NCBI GenBank assembly: GCA_031276775.1
Contig: JAISML010000068.1
Location: forward strand, 1 to 7,550
Source: Eubacteriales Family XIII. Incertae Sedis bacterium
Lineage (GTDB): Bacteria; Bacillota; Clostridia; Peptostreptococcales; Anaerovoracaceae
Reading direction: 5' to 3'
Length of the DNA stretch: 7,550 nucleotides
Under the pieces are notes generated by a model. That model saw only the letters and a program-made list of their open reading frames with translations. It made no database searches and was not told the origin of the DNA. The first letter of the stretch is position 1, and each line of letters starts with the position of its first letter. This document shows positions 1 through 5,644 of this stretch, piece by piece. The position numbers were made by a program, and so were the translations under genes.

Positions 1-300
1 ATCGACGTGCGGGCGGGCGGCGGCGGGGACGGCGTCCCCGCCGCCCCGTCCCCGCGCGCCATGACCGTCATGGAGATGAAGAACATCTCGGAGGCGAAGC
101 TCAACATCCCCGCAGAGGAACTGATGGAGCGTTTCAAACGCGGAGACGCGTCAAGAACCGGCGAGGGCAGCGGTCTGGGTCTGGCCATTGCGCGGGATCT
201 CGTGCGCTTGCAGGGCGGACACTTCGAGATATCCATTGACGGCGATCTGTTCAAGACCATCACCGCGCTCGAACCCTGCGGGGAAGGGGAACGATCCTGA
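1..300 (+). CDS. Sensor histidine kinase, C-terminal end of the ATPase domain (partial, 5' end outside window)
   Basis: The frame is open from the left edge (first codon ATC) to a TGA at 298-300, giving the last 99 residues. Two hallmarks of a histidine kinase HATPase_c domain are visible: an F-box-like RFKRGDASR (about codons 42-50) and the G2 box GEGSGLGLAIA (about 52-62). After them comes an ending typical of Bacillota kinases, LVRLQGGHFEISIDGDLFK. These form the ATP-lid and nucleotide-binding part of the enzyme that autophosphorylates and passes phosphate to a response regulator. The phosphoacceptor histidine, the N box and any membrane sensor segments lie outside the window, so the stimulus and partner cannot be told. 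Codons 5-20 are a Gly/Ala/Pro-rich run (AGGGGDGVPAAPSPRA) between conserved stretches and look like a loop insertion. The family call is firm; the subfamily is unknown. Confidence 0.87.
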   Translation: MDVRAGGGGDGVPAAPSPRAMTVMEMKNISEAKLNIPAEELMERFKRGDASRTGEGSGLGLAIARDLVRLQGGHFEISIDGDLFKTITALEPCGEGERS

Positions 301-304
301 TCGT

Positions 305-340
305 GCGGCAAAAACAACAGTTGTGCATCCGCCCTTTTTT
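305..340 (+). terminator. Possible weak intrinsic terminator of the kinase gene, overlapping the rpmE promoter
   Basis: GCGG at 305-308 can pair with CCGC at 329-332. Inside it ACAA (314-317) can pair with TTGT (321-324) around a CAG loop. Six T residues follow at 335-340. The stem is short and broken by internal loops, so it would be a poor terminator, but it sits only 4 bases after the kinase stop codon and no better one is seen. The same bases hold the -35 and spacer of the rpmE promoter. Confidence 0.3.
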
Positions 341-349
341 GGGTATAAT
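321..349 (+). promoter_or_regulatory. Sigma-A-type promoter for rpmE
   Basis: A perfect -10 hexamer TATAAT lies at 344-349, and 17 bases upstream is TTGTGC at 321-326, which matches three of six bases of the -35 consensus TTGACA. The T-rich spacer (TTTTTT at 335-340) is in keeping with Bacillota promoters. Transcription would start near 356, leaving a leader of about 48 bases before rpmE. This is inferred from sequence only. Confidence 0.72.
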
Positions 350-403
350 AGGATCGCTTGCGAAATGCGGGCCGGAAGACGAACGAGTAGGAGGAATGAT
401 CGA

Positions 404-604
404 ATGAAAGAAGGCATACATCCCGATTATAAAACGACGAAGGTGACATGCGCCTGCGGAAACAGTTTTGAGACCAAGTCGACGGAAGATGAGATCAGAT
501 TGGACGTCTGTTCCGCGTGTCATCCGTTCTTCACGGGTCAGCAGAAATTCATCAACCGGGGCGGTCGCGTGGAGAAATTCAAGAAAAAGTACGATTTGGA
601 TTAA
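404..604 (+). CDS. rpmE: 50S ribosomal protein L31 (zinc-binding form)
   Basis: This 66-residue protein begins MKEGIHPDYKTTKVTCACGN and has the usual L31 length. Four cysteines, C16 and C18 (CAC) and C36 and C39 (CSAC), form the CxC...CxxC set of the zinc-containing (C+) L31. The later segment HPFFTGQQKFINRGGRVEKF at residues 40-59 is the strongly conserved core. L31 sits at the large-subunit central protuberance and helps bridge it to the 30S subunit. The start at 404 is fixed by AGGAGG at 389-394, nine bases upstream; the frame stays open further upstream but shows no homology there. The gene has its own promoter (321-349) and its own terminator (623-651), so it is probably a single-gene transcript with some read-through into prfA. 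rpmE next to prfA is a common Bacillota arrangement. The zinc-free paralogue is not in the window. Confidence 0.96.
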   Translation: MKEGIHPDYKTTKVTCACGNSFETKSTEDEIRLDVCSACHPFFTGQQKFINRGGRVEKFKKKYDLD

Positions 605-622
605 GCGCGCGCCGCTGAACGG

Positions 623-651
623 AAACCGGGGGGATTTGCGCCCGGTTTTTT
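623..651 (+). terminator. Intrinsic terminator after rpmE
   Basis: AAACCGGG at 623-630 pairs with CCCGGTTT at 641-648 around a 10-base loop, and the U-tract runs T646-T651. The G+C core is six pairs including A625-T646. It begins 18 bases after the rpmE stop, and the prfA start codon lies only 20 bases past the last T. This is the clearest terminator in the window. prfA has no separate promoter that I can see, so read-through here may supply it. Confidence 0.82.
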
Positions 652-671
652 CATGGCGGAAAGACGGCGAT

Positions 672-1736
672 ATGTTTGAAAAACTGAACTTTATTGTAGG
701 GAAATACGACGAGCTGTCCGAGCGGGCTTCCGATCCGGCTGTCATCGCCAATCAACCCGTCTGGCAGAAGATCGTGCGGGAGATGGGTGAGATCGAACCC
801 GTCGTGCGGACCTACCAAGCGTACAACGAGAACAGGGCGGCGCTCGCGGACACGAAAGAACTGTTGGAAAGCGGCGAGCTTGACGCGGAAGAAAGGGAAC
901 TGTTCAAAGCCGAGTGGGACGGACTGGAAGAAAAGCGGACGCAACTGGAAGAGTCGCTGAGAATGCTGCTCCTGCCGAAGGATCCCAATGACGAGCGGAA
1001 CGTGATCCTTGAAATCCGCGCCGGGACGGGCGGCGAGGAGGCGAGTCTGTTCGGCGGCGATCTCCTGCGCATGTACATGCGGTACGCGGAACGGCGCCGA
1101 TGGCGGATCGAATTGATGGACGTCAACGACACCGGTCTGGGAGGCGTCAAAGAGGCGATCGTTCTGATACGCGGCCGCGGCGCGTATTCCCGGTTGAAGT
1201 ACGAGAGCGGCGTACACCGCGTGCAGCGGGTGCCCGAGACCGAAGCGGGCGGCAGGGTGCACACCTCCGCAGCGACGGTGGCGGTCCTTCCGGAGATCGA
1301 CGAAGTGGAGGTTGAGATCGATCCCGCCGACGTGCGCGTCGATGTGTTCCGCTCGTCGGGCAACGGAGGGCAGTCGGTCAACACGACGGATTCCGCGGTG
1401 CGCCTTACGCACATGCCCACAGGCATCGTCGTCTCCTGTCAGGACGAAAAATCCCAGATCAAGAACAAGGACAAGGCGTTCAAGGTATTGCGCGCCAGGC
1501 TCTACGACGCAAAATTGAATGAACAGAACAAGGAGATTTCGGAAGCGCGCAAGAGCATGGTTGGCAGCGGGGATCGAAGCGAACGGATCAGAACGTACAA
1601 CTTCCCGCAGGGAAGGATTTCGGATCACCGAATCGGATTGACGCTTTACAAACTGCCCGCGTTCATGGACGGAGATCTGGACGAGGTGATCGACGGACTC
1701 ATCCTGGCCGATCAGGCCGAAAAGATGAAAGCGTGA
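672..1736 (+). CDS. prfA: Peptide chain release factor 1
   Basis: The protein has 354 residues, close to the usual 355-360 for RF1. It recognises UAA and UAG in the ribosomal A site and triggers hydrolysis of peptidyl-tRNA. Residues about 1-110 form the helical, coiled-coil-like domain 1. The stop-codon-reading motif PxT appears as PET at 188-190 within HRVQRVPETEAGGRVHTSA, where RF2 would have SPF. The catalytic GGQ loop is at 232-234 in RSSGNGGQSVNTTDSAV; Q234 is the residue methylated by PrmC. The start at 672 is chosen because MFEKLNFIVGKYDEL matches the RF1 N-terminus; the frame stays open upstream to 468, but only by reading rpmE out of frame. The ribosome binding site is weak (GGCGG at 655-659). 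Only 4 bases separate prfA from the Sua5 gene. prmC, often adjacent in Bacillota, is absent on both sides. Confidence 0.96.
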   Translation: MFEKLNFIVGKYDELSERASDPAVIANQPVWQKIVREMGEIEPVVRTYQAYNENRAALADTKELLESGELDAEERELFKAEWDGLEEKRTQLEESLRMLLLPKDPNDERNVILEIRAGTGGEEASLFGGDLLRMYMRYAERRRWRIELMDVNDTGLGGVKEAIVLIRGRGAYSRLKYESGVHRVQRVPETEAGGRVHTSAATVAVLPEIDEVEVEIDPADVRVDVFRSSGNGGQSVNTTDSAVRLTHMPTGIVVSCQDEKSQIKNKDKAFKVLRARLYDAKLNEQNKEISEARKSMVGSGDRSERIRTYNFPQGRISDHRIGLTLYKLPAFMDGDLDEVIDGLILADQAEKMKA

Positions 1737-1740
1737 CCCG

Positions 1741-2853
1741 ATGATGGACACGAAGATATTCGATGTGACAAAACTCAACGGCGACGTGTTGGAGCGCGCG
1801 CAGATATGCGCGGAGCGCGGCGCGCAGACCGGGATGGAGGACGCATTGCGGAAAATCCGCAGCGCGGCGGATATCCTGCGCGCGGGCGGTCTTGTCGCGT
1901 TTCCCACGGAAACCGTGTACGGGTTGGGTTGCGACGCCTTTAACGAGGCGGCGGTGAAAAAGGTGTATGCCGCGAAAGGGCGGCCTTCCGACAATCCCCT
2001 CATCGTGCATATCGCGCGGGCGAGCGACGTCGGCGCGCTCACGCCCAGGATATCCCCCGAATTTGTGCGGCTGGCGGACAGCTTTTGGCCGGGCCCCCTT
2101 ACGATGATACTGAAGAAGAAAGCGGCGGTGCCGGACATCGTCACAGGAGGCTTGGACACGGTGGCCGTGCGCTTGCCCGATCATCCCGCCGCCGTCGCGC
2201 TCATCAGAGAGGCGGGCTGTCCCGTGGCCGCTCCCAGCGCGAACGTTTCGGGCGGTCCCAGTCCGACGAAAGCGGAGCACGTGATCGCCGATCTGTCCGG
2301 AAAGATCGACGTGATACTCGCCGGTTCGGACAGCCGCGTGGGCATAGAATCCACCGTCCTGGATCTGACGGCGGATACGCCGACCATCCTGCGGCCGGGC
2401 GTCCTGACTGCGGATCACATTGCGGAGGTTCTGAACGGAGAGGTGATCTACGACGCAGCGTTGCTGCGGTCCAACCACTGTGTTCCCGGAGCGGAGCGGG
2501 ACGGCGGCGCGGACGACGGCGCCGCGCCCCGCGCGCCGGGGATGAAATACCGGCATTACGCGCCCAAAGCGGAGATGCTGATCCTCGAAGGGGAGGAGGA
2601 AAAGGTGCGCGCGGAGATCGGGCGTCTGCGCGCATTGAACGAAAAGCTCGGCGCCGAGGTGGGCGTGATTCTCTTTGACGAACGCGCGTACAGGGAAGCG
2701 GCGCATGATTTTTACGCGCGGCTCCGCAAATTGGATGAAGAAGGCGTCGATCTGATATTGGCCGGCGCGCTGAACGGGCGGGACGGCATCGGCTTCGCGG
2801 TCATGAACCGCATGCTGAAAAGCGCCGGATACCGGGTCGTGCACGTTTCATGA
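1741..2853 (+). CDS. tsaC/sua5: L-threonylcarbamoyladenylate synthase, two-domain Sua5 type
   Basis: This cytoplasmic enzyme makes threonylcarbamoyl-AMP from threonine, bicarbonate and ATP, the first step of t6A37 formation on ANN-decoding tRNAs. The 370-residue product has an N-terminal YrdC domain (about 40-230) and a C-terminal Sua5 domain (about 276-370). Signatures seen are LVAFPTETVYGLG (51-63), KGRPSDNPL (79-87), WPGPLT (116-121), APSAN (164-168) and GIESTVLD (201-208). The KxR...SxN set is K79, R81, S166 and N168. The inter-domain loop that covers the active site appears as APGMKYRHYAP (265-275). An unusual 19-residue segment (about 16-34) lies before the first YrdC helix, and a Gly/Asp-rich run (251-264) precedes the loop. 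ATG 1741 is preferred over internal ATG 1834 because MDTKIFDV resembles the family N-terminus. There is no strong Shine-Dalgarno sequence; translation is probably coupled to prfA, 4 bases upstream. Confidence 0.94.
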   Translation: MMDTKIFDVTKLNGDVLERAQICAERGAQTGMEDALRKIRSAADILRAGGLVAFPTETVYGLGCDAFNEAAVKKVYAAKGRPSDNPLIVHIARASDVGALTPRISPEFVRLADSFWPGPLTMILKKKAAVPDIVTGGLDTVAVRLPDHPAAVALIREAGCPVAAPSANVSGGPSPTKAEHVIADLSGKIDVILAGSDSRVGIESTVLDLTADTPTILRPGVLTADHIAEVLNGEVIYDAALLRSNHCVPGAERDGGADDGAAPRAPGMKYRHYAPKAEMLILEGEEEKVRAEIGRLRALNEKLGAEVGVILFDERAYREAAHDFYARLRKLDEEGVDLILAGALNGRDGIGFAVMNRMLKSAGYRVVHVS

Positions 2854-2867
2854 AATCCACCCGGCGC

Positions 2868-2896
2868 GTGTGCGATCGCGCATTTTGGTATATAAT
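2868..2896 (+). promoter_or_regulatory. Sigma-A-type promoter for the rpiB-upp-tyrS operon
   Basis: A perfect TATAAT lies at 2891-2896, with GTGTGC at 2868-2873 exactly 17 bases upstream. The -35 is poor against TTGACA but differs by only one base from the -35 of the rpmE promoter, and the spacers also resemble each other. It starts 14 bases after the stop of the Sua5 gene. The transcript would begin near 2903 and carry a leader of about 137 bases. Confidence 0.68.
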
Positions 2897-3039
2897 GGGG
2901 TTGACGGAAAACCAATTCGCAGCGTCTGTGGCGCATTGCGCCGGAATTCGGAAACGAGGGGCAGACCGCGGCGCGGGATGCGCTTCATGCACATTGGAAA
3001 CGACGGGAATGACGGAGAACGGAGAAAGGAAACAAAGGC
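2897..3039 (+). promoter_or_regulatory. Untranslated leader of rpiB
   Basis: There is no convincing gene here. A small hairpin is possible (GGCGC 2930-2934 with GCGCC 2938-2942, loop ATT). TTGGAAAC (2995-3002) and GGGAATGACGGAG (3005-3017) recur in nearly the same form in the purL leader. AAAGGA at 3025-3030 is the ribosome binding site for rpiB, nine bases from its ATG. I see no T-box signature and no riboswitch that I recognise. Confidence 0.5.
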
Positions 3040-3474
3040 ATGCGCATAGCGATGGCGTCGGATCACGGCGGGTTTGAGCTGAAAGAACAGCTGAAAGAAT
3101 ATTTGAAGGGCAAAGGCCATGAGATCGTCGATCTCGGAACGGACGGCGAAGCTTCCGTCGACTATCCGGCCTACGGGAAGAGATGCGCGGAATATGTGGT
3201 GGGCGGCGGCGCCGACAAGGGCATCGTTGTCTGCGGTACGGGCATCGGCATATCCATCGCGGCGAACAAGGTCAGGGGCGCCAGATGCGCGGTATGCGCG
3301 AGCGAAACGATGGCAAGATTGGCCGCGAATCACAACGACGCGAATCTGCTTGCGCTCGGAGGCCGCACGACATCCTTTGAGGAAGCCGCGAAATATACGG
3401 AGGTATGGCTGTCCACGCCGTTTGACTGCGGAGAGCGGCACACGCGCAGGGTGCGGGCGATCACCGAAATGTAA
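3040..3474 (+). CDS. rpiB: Ribose-5-phosphate isomerase B
   Basis: This 144-residue cytoplasmic enzyme of the RpiB/LacAB family interconverts ribulose 5-phosphate and ribose 5-phosphate in the pentose phosphate pathway, supplying the sugar for PRPP. The N-terminus MRIAMASDHGGFELK carries the substrate-binding SDHGG (7-11); VDYP is at 40-43; the catalytic cysteine is C65 in VVCGTGIGISIAANK; and NHNDANLLALGGR (97-109) carries H98 of the active site. Length and motifs are all standard. The start is set by AAAGGA at 3025-3030. It is the first gene of a probable rpiB-upp-tyrS operon with a promoter at 2868-2896 and a 12-base gap to upp. rpiB next to Sua5 and upp is a frequent Bacillota order; the low-molecular-weight phosphatase gene often found between Sua5 and rpiB is missing here. 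LacA/LacB isomerases are related, but the context favours RpiB. Confidence 0.95.
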   Translation: MRIAMASDHGGFELKEQLKEYLKGKGHEIVDLGTDGEASVDYPAYGKRCAEYVVGGGADKGIVVCGTGIGISIAANKVRGARCAVCASETMARLAANHNDANLLALGGRTTSFEEAAKYTEVWLSTPFDCGERHTRRVRAITEM

Positions 3475-3486
3475 AAGGGGGAGAAC

Positions 3487-4116
3487 ATGGGACAAATTTA
3501 TGTGTTCGATCATCCGCTGATTCAGCACAAGACTGCGATGATTCGGTACAAATCCACGAGCGTGAAGGATTTCAGGGAATTGGTCAAGGAGATCGCCATG
3601 CTCATGGGCTACGAGGTGACGCGCAATCTGCCGCTCGAAGATGTGGAGATAGAGACGCCCCTTTCCAAAGTTTCGGTGAAGATGTTGGCGGGCAACGATC
3701 TTGCCATCGTGCCGATCCTGCGGGCGGGACTCGGTATGGTGGACGGCTTTCTCAATCTGGTTCCCACCGCGAAGGTGGGGTTTGTGGGTCTGTATCGCGA
3801 TCCCAACACGCATCTGCCCGTGGAATATTATTGCAAATTGCCCGACGACATAGGCCGGCGGCAGGTCATCGTCCTGGATCCGATGCTGGCCACCGGAGGT
3901 TCGGCTGCGGCTGCGGTGGAATTCATCAAAAACAGAGGCGGGACAAAGATCAGCTTTGTATGTCTGATCGCCGCGCCCGAGGGGATCGACGTGTTGCAAA
4001 AGGCGCATCCCGATGTGGACATTTACATCGCGGCGAAGGACAGCCATCTGAACGATCACGCCTACATCGTCCCCGGGCTGGGCGACGCGGGCGATCGCCT
4101 GTACGGAACAAAATAG
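3487..4116 (+). CDS. upp: Uracil phosphoribosyltransferase
   Basis: The protein has 209 residues, the normal bacterial length. It joins uracil to PRPP to give UMP and pyrophosphate (pyrimidine salvage) in the cytoplasm. The N-terminus MGQIYVFDHPLIQHK is typical. ILRAGLGM (77-84) is the conserved strand-loop before the active site, the PRPP-binding loop is VIVLDPMLATGGSA (127-140), and the uracil-binding C-terminus ends YIVPGLGDAGDRLYGTK. ATG 3487 follows a strong purine-rich Shine-Dalgarno (GGGGG at 3477-3481, five bases away) that starts within 3 bases of the rpiB stop codon, so the two genes are surely co-transcribed. The link is metabolic: RpiB feeds the ribose phosphate that becomes the PRPP used here. 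No separate promoter or attenuator of the PyrR kind is seen, and there is no room for one. Confidence 0.97.
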   Translation: MGQIYVFDHPLIQHKTAMIRYKSTSVKDFRELVKEIAMLMGYEVTRNLPLEDVEIETPLSKVSVKMLAGNDLAIVPILRAGLGMVDGFLNLVPTAKVGFVGLYRDPNTHLPVEYYCKLPDDIGRRQVIVLDPMLATGGSAAAAVEFIKNRGGTKISFVCLIAAPEGIDVLQKAHPDVDIYIAAKDSHLNDHAYIVPGLGDAGDRLYGTK

Positions 4117-4140
4117 CGACGCAGGGGAATGGAGGGAACA

Positions 4141-5424
4141 ATGGCGGCAATCGATCGAATCGGAGACGACGTCAGCAAACACGGGAATGTTTTCGATGTG
4201 CTGAAAGAGCGGGGGTTCATCCGGCAAACCACCCATGAGGACGAAATCAGGGAGCTGCTCGGAAAAGAAAAGGTGCGCTTCTACATCGGTTTCGATCCGA
4301 CGGCGGACAGTCTGCATGTGGGACATTTCATGCAGATCATCATCATGATGTACATGCAGAAATACGGTCACACGCCCATCGTGCTGATCGGAGGGGGGAC
4401 GGGCATGGTCGGCGATCCGTCCGGCAGAACCGACATGCGCAAACTCATGACGAAGGACACCGTGGTCGAAAATTGCCGGCAGTTTGAGAAGACGTTCGGC
4501 CGATTCCTGAATTTCGGCGAGGACGGCGCCATCATCGACAACAACGCCGATTGGCTGCTCGATCTCAACTACGTGGACTTCATCCGCGACATCGGGAAAC
4601 ACTTCTCGGTCAACAGGATGCTCACCTACGAGTGCTTTAAAAGCCGCATGGAAGCGGGACTCAGCTTCCTTGAATTCAACTACATGCTGATGCAGTCCTA
4701 CGATTTCCTGGAATTGTACCGGCGTTACGGGTGCCTGATGCAATTCGGCGGGGACGATCAATGGTCGAATATCCTCGGCGGCGTGGATCTCGTCAGGCGC
4801 GAAGAGGGCAGACAGGTGTACGGCATGACGTTCAAACTGCTGACCACGAGCGAGGGCAAGAAGATGGGGAAGACGGAGAAGGGCGCGCTGTGGTTGGACG
4901 CGAACAGGACTTCCCCTTACGATTTCTACCAATATTGGCGCAACGTGGATGATTCCGACGTCGCGAACTGTCTTGCGTTGCTGACTTTCCTCCCGATGGA
5001 GGAGGTGCGGCGGCTTGCGGCGCTGGAGGGCGCGGACGTCAACAGGGCGAAAGAAACGCTGGCGCATGCGGTGACGTCCCTGGTTCACGGCAGGGACGAA
5101 GCCGACAAGGCGCAGCAGGCGGCGCGCGCGCTTTTCGGCGCGGACGGATCGGACGGCACGGACGACGCGCCCACCTCGGAGATCGACAGATCGGTTCTGG
5201 CCGGAGCCGGCGTGGGGCTTGTTGCGCTCATGCGCGAGATCGGTCTTGTGTCCAGCAACGGAGAGGGATTCAGAACCATAGAACAGGGCGGTCTTGTCAT
5301 GGACGGCGAAAAGATCACCGATCCCAAACGTTTTCTCACGGAGGCGGATTTCAAGAACGGCAGCGTTCTCCTGAAAAAGGGCAAAAAGACATATCACCGC
5401 GTCAGGCTCGGCGGTCAAAAATAG
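4141..5424 (+). CDS. tyrS: Tyrosyl-tRNA synthetase (TyrRS)
   Basis: This 427-residue class Ic synthetase charges tRNA-Tyr with tyrosine. The Rossmann fold holds YIGFDPTADSLHVGH with the HIGH-type motif HVGH at 59-62. Tyrosine-binding residues Y181, Q185 and D188 lie in YMLMQSYDF, with the same spacing as in the well-studied Geobacillus enzyme; QFGGDDQWSNI is at 201-211; and the KMSKS loop appears as KMGKT (241-245). The C-terminal tRNA-binding S4-like part (about 375-427) includes GGLVMDGEKI. A Gly/Asp/Ser-rich linker (about 333-346) joins the two parts. ATG 4141 is chosen over in-frame ATG 4129 because GGAGG at 4131-4135 sits five bases before it; the earlier ATG overlaps that site and adds only four residues. 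It follows upp by 24 bases, so it is the last gene of the operon. No T-box leader precedes it, which is unusual for a Bacillota synthetase gene. Confidence 0.96.
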   Translation: MAAIDRIGDDVSKHGNVFDVLKERGFIRQTTHEDEIRELLGKEKVRFYIGFDPTADSLHVGHFMQIIIMMYMQKYGHTPIVLIGGGTGMVGDPSGRTDMRKLMTKDTVVENCRQFEKTFGRFLNFGEDGAIIDNNADWLLDLNYVDFIRDIGKHFSVNRMLTYECFKSRMEAGLSFLEFNYMLMQSYDFLELYRRYGCLMQFGGDDQWSNILGGVDLVRREEGRQVYGMTFKLLTTSEGKKMGKTEKGALWLDANRTSPYDFYQYWRNVDDSDVANCLALLTFLPMEEVRRLAALEGADVNRAKETLAHAVTSLVHGRDEADKAQQAARALFGADGSDGTDDAPTSEIDRSVLAGAGVGLVALMREIGLVSSNGEGFRTIEQGGLVMDGEKITDPKRFLTEADFKNGSVLLKKGKKTYHRVRLGGQK

Positions 5425-5615
5425 TTGCGGCGCATCCCGCCTGCCTCCGGCGCAAACCGGGTATTCCTTGCTCGCAAAACCGAGGGATCCGGTCATTTTG
5501 CCTGAAATCGGCGCCGGACGGCCACGCCCCGCAGACGGAGCCTGCACGGCAAACCCGCCGACTCCCGGGCTGTAACTTCCCTTTCAATCTTTGTCGTCAA
5601 ACGCAGTCAAATGGA
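5425..5615. other. Non-coding stretch between tyrS and the purL promoter
   Basis: I see no credible gene on either strand. A TTG-started + frame from 5591 to 5836 has no ribosome binding site and would run through the promoter. A long - strand frame begins at 5547 but is an antisense shadow of tyrS, upp and rpiB. The only structure noted is the terminator-like hairpin at 5456-5500. Base composition shifts from GC-rich before about 5570 to AT-rich from about 5575 to 5690, where the promoter and early leader of purL lie. Confidence 0.6.
5456..5500 (+). terminator. Possible intrinsic terminator after tyrS
   Basis: ACCGG (5456-5460) pairs with CCGGT (5489-5493). After a two-base bulge, ATTCC (5463-5467) pairs with GGGAT (5484-5488) with one G-U pair. 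A short run, CATTTTG, follows at 5494-5500. It starts 32 bases after the tyrS stop. The T-tract is only four long, so termination may be weak; nothing better is seen before the purL promoter. Confidence 0.38.
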
Positions 5616-5644
5616 TTGTTTTCTTTTCGATTCTCCGGTATCAT
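5616..5644 (+). promoter_or_regulatory. Sigma-A-type promoter for purL
   Basis: TTGTTT at 5616-5621 and TATCAT at 5639-5644 are separated by exactly 17 bases; the -10 matches five of six consensus bases and the -35 three of six. It lies in the AT-rich part of the gap. Transcription from about 5651 would give a leader of about 200 bases before purL, long enough for regulation. Confidence 0.6.

Noticed and set aside
188..403. Upstream extension of the rpmE frame
   Set aside because: The frame is open from 188, but the added residues are the kinase gene read out of frame and the promoter region; AGGAGG at 389-394 fixes the start at 404.
651..2844. Two overlapping - strand frames (502 and 381 codons) opposite prfA and sua5
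   Set aside because: They are register-matched shadows of well-identified + strand genes, with no domain signature of their own.
2978..3049. Possible 23-codon upstream reading frame overlapping the rpiB start
   Set aside because: It has no correctly spaced Shine-Dalgarno sequence, and its only notable content (repeated GNDG) comes from the shared GGGAATGACGG element.
2848..5547. Long - strand open frame (899 codons)
   Set aside because: It is exactly antisense and in register to rpiB, upp and tyrS, has no recognisable domain, and is explained by the lack of TTA, CTA and TCA codons in those genes.
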